From positions 26,509 through 90,508 of IMG/VR virus record IMGVR_UViG_3300026292_000004: DNA of 64,000 nt; one strand, given 5' to 3'. The translations under genes were made by a program, and so were the position numbers. Each line of letters starts with the position of its first letter. Positions within the stretch are counted from its first letter, which is position 1. Shown piece by piece: positions 58,137-64,000 of this stretch. Below the pieces are notes generated by a model, which saw nothing but the letters and a program-made list of their open reading frames with translations, was not told where the DNA came from and searched no databases. Source of the DNA: a virus.

Positions 58137-58154
58137 GTTAAATGGGGTGAGAGT

Positions 58155-58176
58155 GTGTAGGTTTGTAGACTGTCAC
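58155..58176 (-). repeat. Dispersed inverted-repeat cassette, copy 5
   Basis: Minus-strand GTGTGACAGT, 6 nt, AACCTACAC: imperfect arms. It is about 60 nt after the HicA-like gene and 20 nt before the promoter-like stretch. Confidence 0.65.
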
Positions 58177-58237
58177 ACAATCGCTTGACTAAACCTTAAA
58201 AAACGTGCATTTTAAAATGTAGCGGTGGTATGAATCA

Positions 58238-58435
58238 TCATACCACTTTTCCCATTATTCGCCTTATTTGGCGTGAGCATTGAGCAACTGCATAATTATC
58301 ACTCGGAGTCTTACTCGTTGTTATAATTGTACCATTGTCATGTTGCCAAATAAAGTGTTTAGTTTCTCTTACTAAATGAAAGTCATTCTTTTCCATTAAG
58401 AACCGAATCTCTTTAGTTAAACTCTTCTTTCCCAT
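58238..58435 (-). CDS. HicA/YcfA-like small protein
   Basis: A 65-aa protein. The start at 58435 (MGKKSLTKEIRFLMEKN) has GAGGT 8 nt upstream; an earlier start at 58489 would add residues antisense-frame to the 105-aa gene. The layout IRFLMEKNDFHLVRETKHFIWQ, then NGTIITTSKTPSDNYA and RQIRRI fits the HicA/YcfA dsRBD-like fold (KxHxxW strand, TPSD turn, C-terminal helix). HicA proteins are mRNA interferases normally paired with HicB, but no HicB is seen here. It could be a repurposed RNA-binding protein. Confidence 0.72.
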   Translation of the reverse strand: MGKKSLTKEIRFLMEKNDFHLVRETKHFIWQHDNGTIITTSKTPSDNYAVAQCSRQIRRIMGKVV

Positions 58436-58440
58436 GATGA

Positions 58441-58758
58441 TTACCTCAGATAAAGATAACCACCTGCCCAATCTGCTCGTGCATAGCATTCACCACGTGA
58501 ATCACTATCTAACAAATTGTAGCGAACATGCTTTGCTGGTTTGTTCCAACTAGCAGGTTTAAATACGTCCCCTGTTTTCTTATCAATGAACGCATGTACT
58601 CCACCATTTACTTCATGTAACTTGTAGTATTTGCGTCCTTCAGTTATCTCAAAGACGATACGATTAGCAGTGGAAGACTTATTATAATCCTCCTGTAATC
58701 TCTGTGCTAGTTTATGAGTGTACCCATAAACTTCTGAAACAAATAATGTTTTAGTCAT
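58441..58758 (-). CDS. Unknown 105-aa protein
   Basis: The N-terminus (MTKTLFVSEVYGYTHKLAQR) is helical. The C-terminus is beta and aromatic-rich (GECYARADWAGGYLYLR), with a central Gly-Val strand (YYKLHEVNGGVHAFID). It starts 3 nt after the 53-aa gene's stop and ends 5 nt before the HicA-like start. No family recognised. Confidence 0.7.
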   Translation of the reverse strand: MTKTLFVSEVYGYTHKLAQRLQEDYNKSSTANRIVFEITEGRKYYKLHEVNGGVHAFIDKKTGDVFKPASWNKPAKHVRYNLLDSDSRGECYARADWAGGYLYLR

Positions 58759-58761
58759 TGA

Positions 58762-58923
58762 TTAAGTCCAGTAAGAGTTTAAAGAACGAGAGGTGTATTG
58801 ATACTCTACAGTATCATCTAGTGACCCTAATATGTCACCTACCCACTCATCTTCGTTGACTTGTGATTGATCTGACTCAAACACTTCACTTGGAATTTCA
58901 AGTGATTTTGATTTCCTAGGCAT
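58762..58923 (-). CDS. Unknown 53-aa protein
   Basis: A small acidic protein (MPRKSKSLEIPSEVFESDQS..., ending SLNSYWT). The ATG at 58923 follows a TATAAT about 25 nt upstream. No family recognised. Confidence 0.65.
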   Translation of the reverse strand: MPRKSKSLEIPSEVFESDQSQVNEDEWVGDILGSLDDTVEYQYTSRSLNSYWT

Positions 58924-58946
58924 TTAATCCTTTGGTTGACTACTCT

Positions 58947-58968
58947 ATTATAATACACGATATTTCAA
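58947..58968 (-). promoter_or_regulatory. Possible promoter (TTGAAA ... TATAAT)
   Basis: Minus-strand TTGAAATATCGTGTATTATAAT, nearly the same as the stretch at 58115-58136. TATAAT at 58947-58952. It lies between repeat copy 6 and the 53-aa gene. Confidence 0.55.
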
Positions 58969-58985
58969 TACAATGGTAAAATAGT

Positions 58986-59006
58986 GTGCAGTTTGCATAC
59001 TGTCAC
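58986..59006 (-). repeat. Dispersed inverted-repeat cassette, copy 6
   Basis: Minus-strand GTGACAGT, 6 nt, AACTGCAC. It overlaps the TGA stop of the 198-aa gene. Confidence 0.75.
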
Positions 59007-59599
59007 AGACTCATCAACTTCTCATATAATTTCGTTCTAATCTTAAAGTGTCCTTTAACATGATGCTCATGTATGTAATCCTTATCTAGGTAGTGTACAA
59101 TTAGATTAGGATCATTGTACCATTGTTCATAAGTCCATGCACATGATCTAACATAACGTTGACCTTTATTCTCACAGATATCTGTTACTTGCTTGTCTAA
59201 CTTGTCTGCTATTTGTTTAAACTTATACTCAACAACATACATCACTCTACCATAAACAAAGAGTGATGATATGATAGGTAAATTAACAGCGTAATCCTTT
59301 AAGTATCTCAACCTAGTATAATCATTAAAGCAACCTCCTCCGTTGGTTGTTGATCTATAATAATTTTTAGGTTTAATTTCTTTCTCTTCACCTGTTAATT
59401 TACACTTACAATCTCTACCAAGTTTACCAGCAATAGGATCACAATTAGCAAGACTGGCAGTAATATGTTCTCTAAGTGTGGAACTATTTGGGTCATTAAC
59501 ATAAATTTCATAGAGTTCCTCAAATAAACTATCTAGTTGTTTGGATGATTTGCCTGTTGATCTATCAACGGCAAGTTGTAATAATTCAGGAGTAAACAT
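59003..59599 (-). CDS. Unknown 198-aa protein, possible PD-(D/E)xK nuclease
   Basis: The start is placed at the ATG at 59599 (MFTPELLQLAVDRSTG), inside the last codons of the helicase gene (14-nt overlap). A motif GRDCKCKLTGEEKEIKPKN (about residues 61-79) has an Asp followed by E-I-K, as in PD-(D/E)xK restriction-type nucleases, next to a hydrophobic strand. It also has a second basic half (KFKQIADKLDKQVTDICEN, then HHVKGHFKIRTKLYEK). The nuclease reading rests on this short motif and on tight coupling to the helicase; the sequence has no other recognised domain. Confidence 0.55.
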   Translation of the reverse strand: MFTPELLQLAVDRSTGKSSKQLDSLFEELYEIYVNDPNSSTLREHITASLANCDPIAGKLGRDCKCKLTGEEKEIKPKNYYRSTTNGGGCFNDYTRLRYLKDYAVNLPIISSLFVYGRVMYVVEYKFKQIADKLDKQVTDICENKGQRYVRSCAWTYEQWYNDPNLIVHYLDKDYIHEHHVKGHFKIRTKLYEKLMSL

Positions 59600-60830
59600 T
59601 AGCAATAGCGGGGATACCTTTGGTAAAGATTAAGTCAACTATTGCCTCTAATCTTCTCTGAGTTCTTGTACCTGCACCATGTCCACTTGTAGTAGGAACT
59701 GTTACATAACCACAAGGTTTTACCCAGTTTGCATAACAAGTAGTAGAGATATTACCTGCTGCTAATTGTTTACGATCCTCATCATGTACTCTAATAACTC
59801 TACCTATAGTCTGTGCCATTTCAATGGTAGGTAGGTTACGAAGTAGGATACAATGTGATAATCCTGGAACTGAAATACCCTCACTAAGTATACTATAGTG
59901 GAACACAAGGAACTTTCTATCTGGCATCTTACCAAGAGCATTTAACACCTTAAAGAACATTTGTCTGTTGATCTTTTTCTTATTAAAGTAACAACCATGC
60001 TTAGATGTTATGTGTAAGATATCATAACCTAGTTCTTTACATCTATCAAGCACATCAGTTTGTGATAACATATTCCACAATACTTTAGTTGATGGTGCTG
60101 CAACTAGAATCTTCTGTGCTTGATCTGCATCTAATCCTTCAATGATTCCTAATATATTAGCGGCATCAAGATCAGGTGCATTTAACTTAGTTCTGACAAT
60201 ATCACACTCATAAGTTGATAGTTTAGGTGGTAGAATCTTACCTGCTGCTACTAACTCAGGGGCAGGAGTATTCTCTAATACACCACCATAAACAGATGAA
60301 TTGTTCATGCCTCGTTTAGCACTACCTCTATCATGTTTAGGTGTAGCAGTAAAGAAGAATCTTCTATTTGCATGAGGAATCATATCAACAACTGCACGAT
60401 TAAAGTGTCTACCAGTTGCGTTATGTGCCTCATCATAATATATACTATCTACTTCAATTCCACTGTCATATATTCTATTTAAAGAGTGATATGTTGTAAA
60501 GATAAGACGGTGCTTATCATTATTACCTGATACCCAATTAAGGATTTCATGTGATTTAGTGCTGTTAAATTCCTTAGTTTCTCCACTATGAACGTGCATT
60601 ACTTCAGCGTCTAGTATATGCTCACTAAACTCTGAATGTAATTGATTACTCAATAGTATGCGTGGTGCTACTACAACAACAACCCTAGATTCATAAGAAG
60701 TTTTTAACCTTCTCTTACAATCTGCGATCATAATGTAAGTTTTACCACCACCTGTAGGAATGATAATTTGACCACAATCTTTAGTGTTCATCTTATCATA
60801 AGCACGTTGTTGATGTGCTGATAGATTCAT
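59586..60830 (-). CDS. DEAH-box SF2 helicase/ATPase
   Basis: A 414-aa helicase of the SF2 (type III restriction/SSL2-like) class. In the longer 424-aa reading: motif I PTGGGKT at 35-41, Ia VAPRILL, motif II DEAH at about 142, motif III FTAT, motif V near LSEGISVPG, and motif VI QTIGRVIR. I start it at the ATG at 60830, which has GAGG 5 nt upstream; the ATG at 60860 is within the promoter/terminator region. It lacks the N-terminal domain of T4 UvsW (503 aa), so UvsW is not certain. It probably unwinds or translocates on DNA. Directly coupled to the gene that may encode a nuclease. Confidence 0.82.
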   Translation of the reverse strand: MNLSAHQQRAYDKMNTKDCGQIIIPTGGGKTYIMIADCKRRLKTSYESRVVVVVAPRILLSNQLHSEFSEHILDAEVMHVHSGETKEFNSTKSHEILNWVSGNNDKHRLIFTTYHSLNRIYDSGIEVDSIYYDEAHNATGRHFNRAVVDMIPHANRRFFFTATPKHDRGSAKRGMNNSSVYGGVLENTPAPELVAAGKILPPKLSTYECDIVRTKLNAPDLDAANILGIIEGLDADQAQKILVAAPSTKVLWNMLSQTDVLDRCKELGYDILHITSKHGCYFNKKKINRQMFFKVLNALGKMPDRKFLVFHYSILSEGISVPGLSHCILLRNLPTIEMAQTIGRVIRVHDEDRKQLAAGNISTTCYANWVKPCGYVTVPTTSGHGAGTRTQRRLEAIVDLIFTKGIPAIANVYS

Positions 60831-60861
60831 TAAAACCTCATTAATACTATTAGTATACATG

Positions 60862-60887
60862 AAAAAAGCACCCAGTGGTGGGTGCTT
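60862..60887 (-). terminator. Rho-independent terminator
   Basis: An 8-bp stem AAGCACCC/GGGTGCTT (60866-60887) with a 6-nt loop, followed on the minus strand by a run of six Ts (complement of 60862-60867). It lies 21 nt after the stop of the 33-aa gene and upstream of the helicase start. Confidence 0.75.
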
Positions 60888-60908
60888 GTGACAGTTTGTA
60901 GTGTGGTC
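60888..60908 (-). repeat. Dispersed inverted-repeat cassette, copy 7
   Basis: Minus-strand GACCACACT, 4 nt, AACTGTCAC: one arm weakened. It adjoins the TAG stop of the 33-aa gene and is followed at once by a strong terminator. Confidence 0.65.
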
Positions 60909-61009
60909 TATGAGTTAGCGATATAGTCCTCAATCACTTGTAGAACTTCAGCAGAAGTCTCAGCATCTTCTAGTAGAGCAAAGAGAGCAACTTCAGGATT
61001 AAATGCCAT
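60908..61009 (-). CDS. Unknown 33-aa peptide
   Basis: MAFNPEVALFALLEDAETSA onward, a small acidic helical peptide ending DYIANS. The frame and a terminator directly after it support it as a gene. It lies between the methyltransferase and helicase. No family recognised. Confidence 0.55.
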   Translation of the reverse strand: MAFNPEVALFALLEDAETSAEVLQVIEDYIANS

Positions 61010-61035
61010 GATGTGTTTTGTTGAATACCTTGTTA

Positions 61036-61986
61036 TTATACTGCATCCATCAGGTCTGTCAGTGGATTGTATGCCACTTCCTCAGTTGGCACACGATTCT
61101 GAATGAGTTCGCCATACGACTCGTGCAGTTCACATCCTAGATAGAATCTGCCTAGTTGCTTCGCTACCATAGCAGTAGTGCCTGATCCCATGAACGGATC
61201 TAATATAATATCACCCTCCTCTGATCCCGCCTTGATACATGGTTCAATCAAATCAGGTGGGAATACTGCGAAGTGTGCCCCCTTATAAGGTTTATTTGTT
61301 ATACTCCAAACACTACGTTTATTCTTAGTTGGATATGATTTAGTGAGACCAGAATGAGGTTGTAAACCTGTACCTTTGTTGTGATATTTCCCCTTAGTTC
61401 TATCTCTTGTTCCCCAATCTTTAGCAGGTTCCTTTATAGCATCATTATCATAATAATACTTCTTGTTCTTACTTAGTAGGAAGATGTATTCATGTGATTT
61501 AGTACATCTATCTCTCACACTCTCAGGCATTGGATTAGGTTTATGCCATATAATATCTTGACGTAAGTACCAACCATCTGCTCTTAATGCAAATGCTAAC
61601 ATCCAAGGTATACCAATTAAATCCTTTTCTTTTAATCCTTCAAGTCTATTTCCTCTGCGAGGACACACATCTGGTAAGTCTTGTTTAGTATTTGAGACTG
61701 TCTGTTTTGCCAGTCCTTGTCCCCTTCCAGGTCTGTAATTATAGTAACTATCGCCAATATTAACCCAACAAGTTCCATCATCTGTGAGCACATTTCGCAC
61801 CTCCCTGAATACCTTTACCAAGTTATCTATGTAATCTTCAGGAGTCTGCTCCTGACCTATTTGATCCTTCTCACCACCATAGTCTCTTAGACCATAATAA
61901 GGCGGTGACGTTACACACATCCTCGCCTTATCAATAAATGCAGGTAATGTCTCTCGACAATCACCATACAATATGGTATCCTTCAT
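61036..61986 (-). CDS. DNA methyltransferase, N4-cytosine/N6-adenine type
   Basis: A 316-aa beta-class amino methyltransferase. Motif IV TSPPYYGL at about residues 29-36 precedes motif I DPFMGSGTTAMVA at about 263, which is the order of the beta class. Between them are strands of the SAM fold and a variable target-recognition region. A phage methyltransferase of this type would modify adenines or cytosines in the phage genome, possibly to evade restriction or to regulate. The specificity cannot be read from sequence. The start is ATGA-coupled to the 89-aa gene. Confidence 0.88.
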   Translation of the reverse strand: MKDTILYGDCRETLPAFIDKARMCVTSPPYYGLRDYGGEKDQIGQEQTPEDYIDNLVKVFREVRNVLTDDGTCWVNIGDSYYNYRPGRGQGLAKQTVSNTKQDLPDVCPRRGNRLEGLKEKDLIGIPWMLAFALRADGWYLRQDIIWHKPNPMPESVRDRCTKSHEYIFLLSKNKKYYYDNDAIKEPAKDWGTRDRTKGKYHNKGTGLQPHSGLTKSYPTKNKRSVWSITNKPYKGAHFAVFPPDLIEPCIKAGSEEGDIILDPFMGSGTTAMVAKQLGRFYLGCELHESYGELIQNRVPTEEVAYNPLTDLMDAV

Positions 61987-62252
61987 GTATTTTTGTTAGT
62001 TATATGATACTCTATCACAATCTTCTTACTTTGTCTACCCACTGAGTTCAATGTCTCATAATGATTCCATTCACCATTTAATAACTCTTCCATTAATTTC
62101 TTATCTAAACCTGCTAGGTTAACACAGTTATCAACAGACTTACGCACTGACTCAAGACCTAAAGGTTTATGATCTATGAATGATCCTGCTAGATCATCAT
62201 TCTTTGCCTTCTCTAGTGCCTTATCAATATCAATTGTAAATTCATCACTCAT
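61983..62252 (-). CDS. Unknown 89-aa protein
   Basis: The product starts MSDEFTIDIDKALEKAKNDD and has a Gly-Asn helical middle (LAGLDKKLMEELLNGEW). It is ATGA-coupled to the DNA methyltransferase and overlaps the upstream gene by 4 nt. No family recognised; co-translation with the methyltransferase suggests a related task. Confidence 0.7.
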   Translation of the reverse strand: MSDEFTIDIDKALEKAKNDDLAGSFIDHKPLGLESVRKSVDNCVNLAGLDKKLMEELLNGEWNHYETLNSVGRQSKKIVIEYHITNKNT

Positions 62253-62428
62253 TGTTTTGTTGTGTTACTACGTGTCCTATTAATTATAGTGATAAACTTA
62301 TCACCAGCAAATGTACCTGCTAGACATACATCTATCTCATCACCATCATGCCAATTGACTTCACCATTCTTTTTGGTATGTACCATTGCTAGTTGTATCT
62401 TCTTTATAATTTCATCAGTTATTCTCAT
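62249..62428 (-). CDS. Unknown 59-aa protein
   Basis: The start is the ATG at 62428 (MRITDEIIKKIQLAMVHTKK), because it overlaps the TGA of the 78-aa gene as ATGA. A longer frame from 62497 overlaps that gene much more. A beta C-terminal half with DVCLAGTFAGDKFITI. No family recognised. Confidence 0.65.
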   Translation of the reverse strand: MRITDEIIKKIQLAMVHTKKNGEVNWHDGDEIDVCLAGTFAGDKFITIINRTRSNTTKQ

Positions 62429-62661
62429 GAGTTTAATACCAGTATAAGTCTTGTTACCATTAATATTATAATAATGTAGTAGGTCCACATTATCCACATA
62501 CCTATTTTATTATGCCTACTTCCACGTTGATATGGGTGACAACCTGATGGTGTTTTGTCCCATCCTGCTTGCATATACTCATCAGGATGTATCTTCCTGT
62601 TAGGATCTCTCTTAGGTCTATCCCAAGGTCTATGGTCATCTAAATTAAACCAGCGTTTCAT
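62425..62661 (-). CDS. 78-aa protein with C-terminal membrane span
   Basis: The first about 50 residues are basic/polar with many Pro and Asp (DDHRPWDRPKRDPNRK; DKTPSGCHPYQRGS). The C-terminal about 25 residues (GMWIMWTYYIIIILMVTRLI) form one hydrophobic span. It is ATGA-coupled to purC. Function unknown; the layout (soluble N-terminus, C-terminal anchor) suggests a membrane-tethered host-takeover or lysis-related protein. Confidence 0.72.
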   Translation of the reverse strand: MKRWFNLDDHRPWDRPKRDPNRKIHPDEYMQAGWDKTPSGCHPYQRGSRHNKIGMWIMWTYYIIIILMVTRLILVLNS

Positions 62662-63356
62662 GATTGAAGTGAGTCTAGAATAGTATTATATGCCTCCACT
62701 ATATCACCTTGTCCTTTCCTAAACAAGTCTTTGTCAAAACTCTTACCATCTTTCCAGAGTCGCATCGAGTCAGGTGATAGTTCATCAGCAACGAGTATAT
62801 TTTGTCTAGAATCATAACCAAACTCCAATTTAAAATCAACAAGTGTAAGACCTATATCTTTAAAGGTCTCTGTTAGTATAGCATTAATTTCTCTTGCTAG
62901 TGCCTTTAATAGGTTTAAGTTGGTACCAATATTGGTAAACTTCATTAATGCTATGCGATCCTCTGTAAGTAATGGATCATCTTTATCATCATCCTTCAAA
63001 TAAAACTCTACCAATGGTTCAGAGAGCACTGTGCCCTCTTCTATGGTAGTTTGTCTGCATATACTACCTGCTGCTACATTCCTTACCACAACCTCTATTG
63101 GTATGATCTCAACCCTCTTACATGCCATTGCTTGATGAGTTGGCATATTAATATAGTGAGTATCAATACCATTCAATTCAAGTAATTGAAAGAGACACTC
63201 AGATATCTTACAACATACCTCTCCTTTACCTTCGGGGAAATCTACCTGCCTACCATTACCAGCAGTGACCTTATCTTCATATTGTATAAGAACAGTTTCA
63301 GTCTCATCAGTTGAGAATACTGTCTTAACCTTGCCCTGAGTTATCGTTGTTTTCAT
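62658..63356 (-). CDS. purC: SAICAR synthetase PurC
   Basis: A 232-aa protein, close to the E. coli PurC length (237). It has GKVKTVFSTDE at the N-terminus (ATP-site strand), a KRVEIIPIEVVVRNVAAGSI segment (substrate-site region), LVDFKLEFGYD, and ADELSPDSMRLWKDG near the C-terminus. It joins aspartate to CAIR in purine synthesis. Phages of this group use such genes to keep nucleotide supply up during replication. The typical N-terminal EGK is here QGK. It is coupled to the 78-aa gene and overlaps the 119-aa gene by 32 nt. Confidence 0.93.
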   Translation of the reverse strand: MKTTITQGKVKTVFSTDETETVLIQYEDKVTAGNGRQVDFPEGKGEVCCKISECLFQLLELNGIDTHYINMPTHQAMACKRVEIIPIEVVVRNVAAGSICRQTTIEEGTVLSEPLVEFYLKDDDKDDPLLTEDRIALMKFTNIGTNLNLLKALAREINAILTETFKDIGLTLVDFKLEFGYDSRQNILVADELSPDSMRLWKDGKSFDKDLFRKGQGDIVEAYNTILDSLQS

Positions 63357-63684
63357 TATTTGTTATATCATTGGGTAGATCTTCATTGCCTGGATGGTCC
63401 TTAATGACACCCTTATAATTCTTATGATTATAAAAATGCTCATCCTCTATTTCCATGTCATCCCACTCATGTGGATATACTAGCACATTTGTCTCCTTAT
63501 ATCCATGCATACTATTAGGATCTGCTCTCCTATTCATTGATACAGTAATATACTGGTCACCAATGAAATTAATAGTACCCTCTTCACCACTCTTTAACCT
63601 AACTGGCATTCCTCTCTTTAATGATTTAAGAATGTTTCTTATCTCCAATGGTACTGCCTCCGCTAAGAAAATAGGAATAGTCAT
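63325..63684 (-). CDS. 119-aa SH3-like protein, paralogue of the 67-aa protein
   Basis: Residues about 18-80 match the 67-aa protein at 52343-52546 closely: RLKSGEEGTINFIGDQYIT, then DPNSMHG and TNVLVY. It adds an N-terminal segment (MTIPIFLAEAVPLEIRNILK) and a low-complexity tail rich in Asn/Asp (PNDITNNENNDNSGQG). It overlaps purC by 32 nt and is ATGA-coupled to the oxygenase gene. Function unknown. Confidence 0.78.
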   Translation of the reverse strand: MTIPIFLAEAVPLEIRNILKSLKRGMPVRLKSGEEGTINFIGDQYITVSMNRRADPNSMHGYKETNVLVYPHEWDDMEIEDEHFYNHKNYKGVIKDHPGNEDLPNDITNNENNDNSGQG

Positions 63685-64000
63685 AGTTTTAACTGATGGT
63701 CATCATAACCATAGTCACCCCTCAAAATATAATTAAATGCGATAGAATATCTATCCTCATTACTATTATTAACTCTAACAGCATGTGCTAGATGTGATGG
63801 AAATAATAATAACATACCTTCACTTACTGGTATCCTAGACTCCCTCATATTATATGTGTTATACTCTTTGACCTCTGGATATAGAGTCTGAGTACACCAC
63901 GTAGGGATCATAGATGGGACATAAAATGATATGTCACCACTATTAGGTGGACACTTGTAATACATAACGCCACTAAACATAGCATTATTATGGGCATGAC
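63681..64000 (-). CDS. 2OG-Fe(II) oxygenase, partial (5' end beyond window)
   Basis: The open frame continues off the right edge: the last six codons read HAHNNA directly before MFSGVMYY, so the internal ATG at 63980 is not the start. HAHNNAMFSGVMYY matches HAHVNSFLSG of the 322-aa oxygenase, and LAHAV with a later Arg (EDRYSIAF) matches its distal His and 2-oxoglutarate Arg. It is the C-terminal about 105 residues of an HxHxN-type oxygenase. It is ATGA-coupled to the paralogue gene, repeating the arrangement at 52.3-53.5 kb. Confidence 0.8.
   Translation of the reverse strand, partial: HAHNNAMFSGVMYYKCPPNSGDISFYVPSMIPTWCTQTLYPEVKEYNTYNMRESRIPVSEGMLLLFPSHLAHAVRVNNSNEDRYSIAFNYILRGDYGYDDHQLKL

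Noticed and set aside
58436-58489. Longer start of the HicA-like gene
   Set aside because: It would overlap the 105-aa gene; the ATG at 58435 has a GAGGT site and HicA-like proteins start near this point.
59586-60830. Naming the helicase UvsW
   Set aside because: The N-terminal UvsW domain is absent, and motifs are shared by many SF2 helicases; I left it unnamed.
63681-63980. Complete 99-aa gene starting at the ATG at 63980
   Set aside because: The frame stays open to the window edge, and the residues before the Met complete the HAHxN motif of an oxygenase, so it is a fragment of a longer gene.
1-64000. Photosynthesis-related or other host marker genes
   Set aside because: None found in the window, so the host cannot be settled from the genes present.

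Overview
The window is part of the genome of a large AT-rich tailed phage, a T4-type myovirus of the marine (cyanophage-like) group. The evidence is a late module with recognisable T4-type baseplate proteins: gp6, gp25, a gp7-position protein, a gp8-like protein, a DUF4815-type protein and a PAAR-type spike tip. It also has TATAAATA-type late promoters, YHYH-domain virion proteins, 2OG-Fe(II) oxygenases, a phage purC and dense runs of tiny overlapping genes. A cyanobacterial host is plausible, because TTTTCCACA boxes match the cyanobacterial DnaA box. It is not proven: no photosynthesis gene is present in the window.

Region 1 (1-50.05 kb) is one long late block, read entirely on the minus strand, from a TATAAATA promoter near 50.07 kb down to a terminator at the left edge. 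In transcription order it holds small genes (one AbrB-like), a 955-aa structural protein, a PAAR-type protein, a 44-aa basic protein, a SET-domain protein, gp25, gp6, a giant 9,243-aa gp7-position protein, a YHYH protein, a cupredoxin-tipped fibre-like protein, a YHYH/cupredoxin protein of 1,145 aa, gp8, a 2,484-aa DUF4815 protein and two small coiled-coil proteins. Four further late-promoter matches lie inside the block, each about 18-25 nt upstream of a start codon.

The giant gene takes up 27.7 kb. Its product appears to be assembled from repeated modules: glycine-rich GxGY strands, a YHYH domain, a propeller-like segment, two LamG-like lectin folds, about 25 copies of a Cys/Asp/His-containing YPR module, and four copies of a helical CxxD module.

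Region 2 (50.05-52.35 kb) is a switch region. It has a consensus sigma70-like promoter, four TTTTCCACA boxes within 1.4 kb, the only plus-strand gene (a GIY-YIG homing endonuclease), and a small SWIB-like ORF that loses its similarity next to that endonuclease.

Region 3 (52.35-64 kb) is an early/middle accessory block on the minus strand. It has three 2OG-Fe(II) oxygenases (one partial, at the right edge), about 25 mostly tiny genes linked by ATGA/TAATG overlaps, and a HicA-like protein. It also has a DNA methyltransferase with a DEAH helicase and a possible PD-(D/E)xK nuclease nearby, and SAICAR synthetase (PurC). A roughly 21-bp inverted-repeat motif occurs seven times in one orientation between 50.6 and 60.9 kb, nearly always at a gene's 3' end and just before a promoter. 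This looks like a dispersed regulatory cassette comparable to the promoter/stem-loop cassettes known in T4-type phages.
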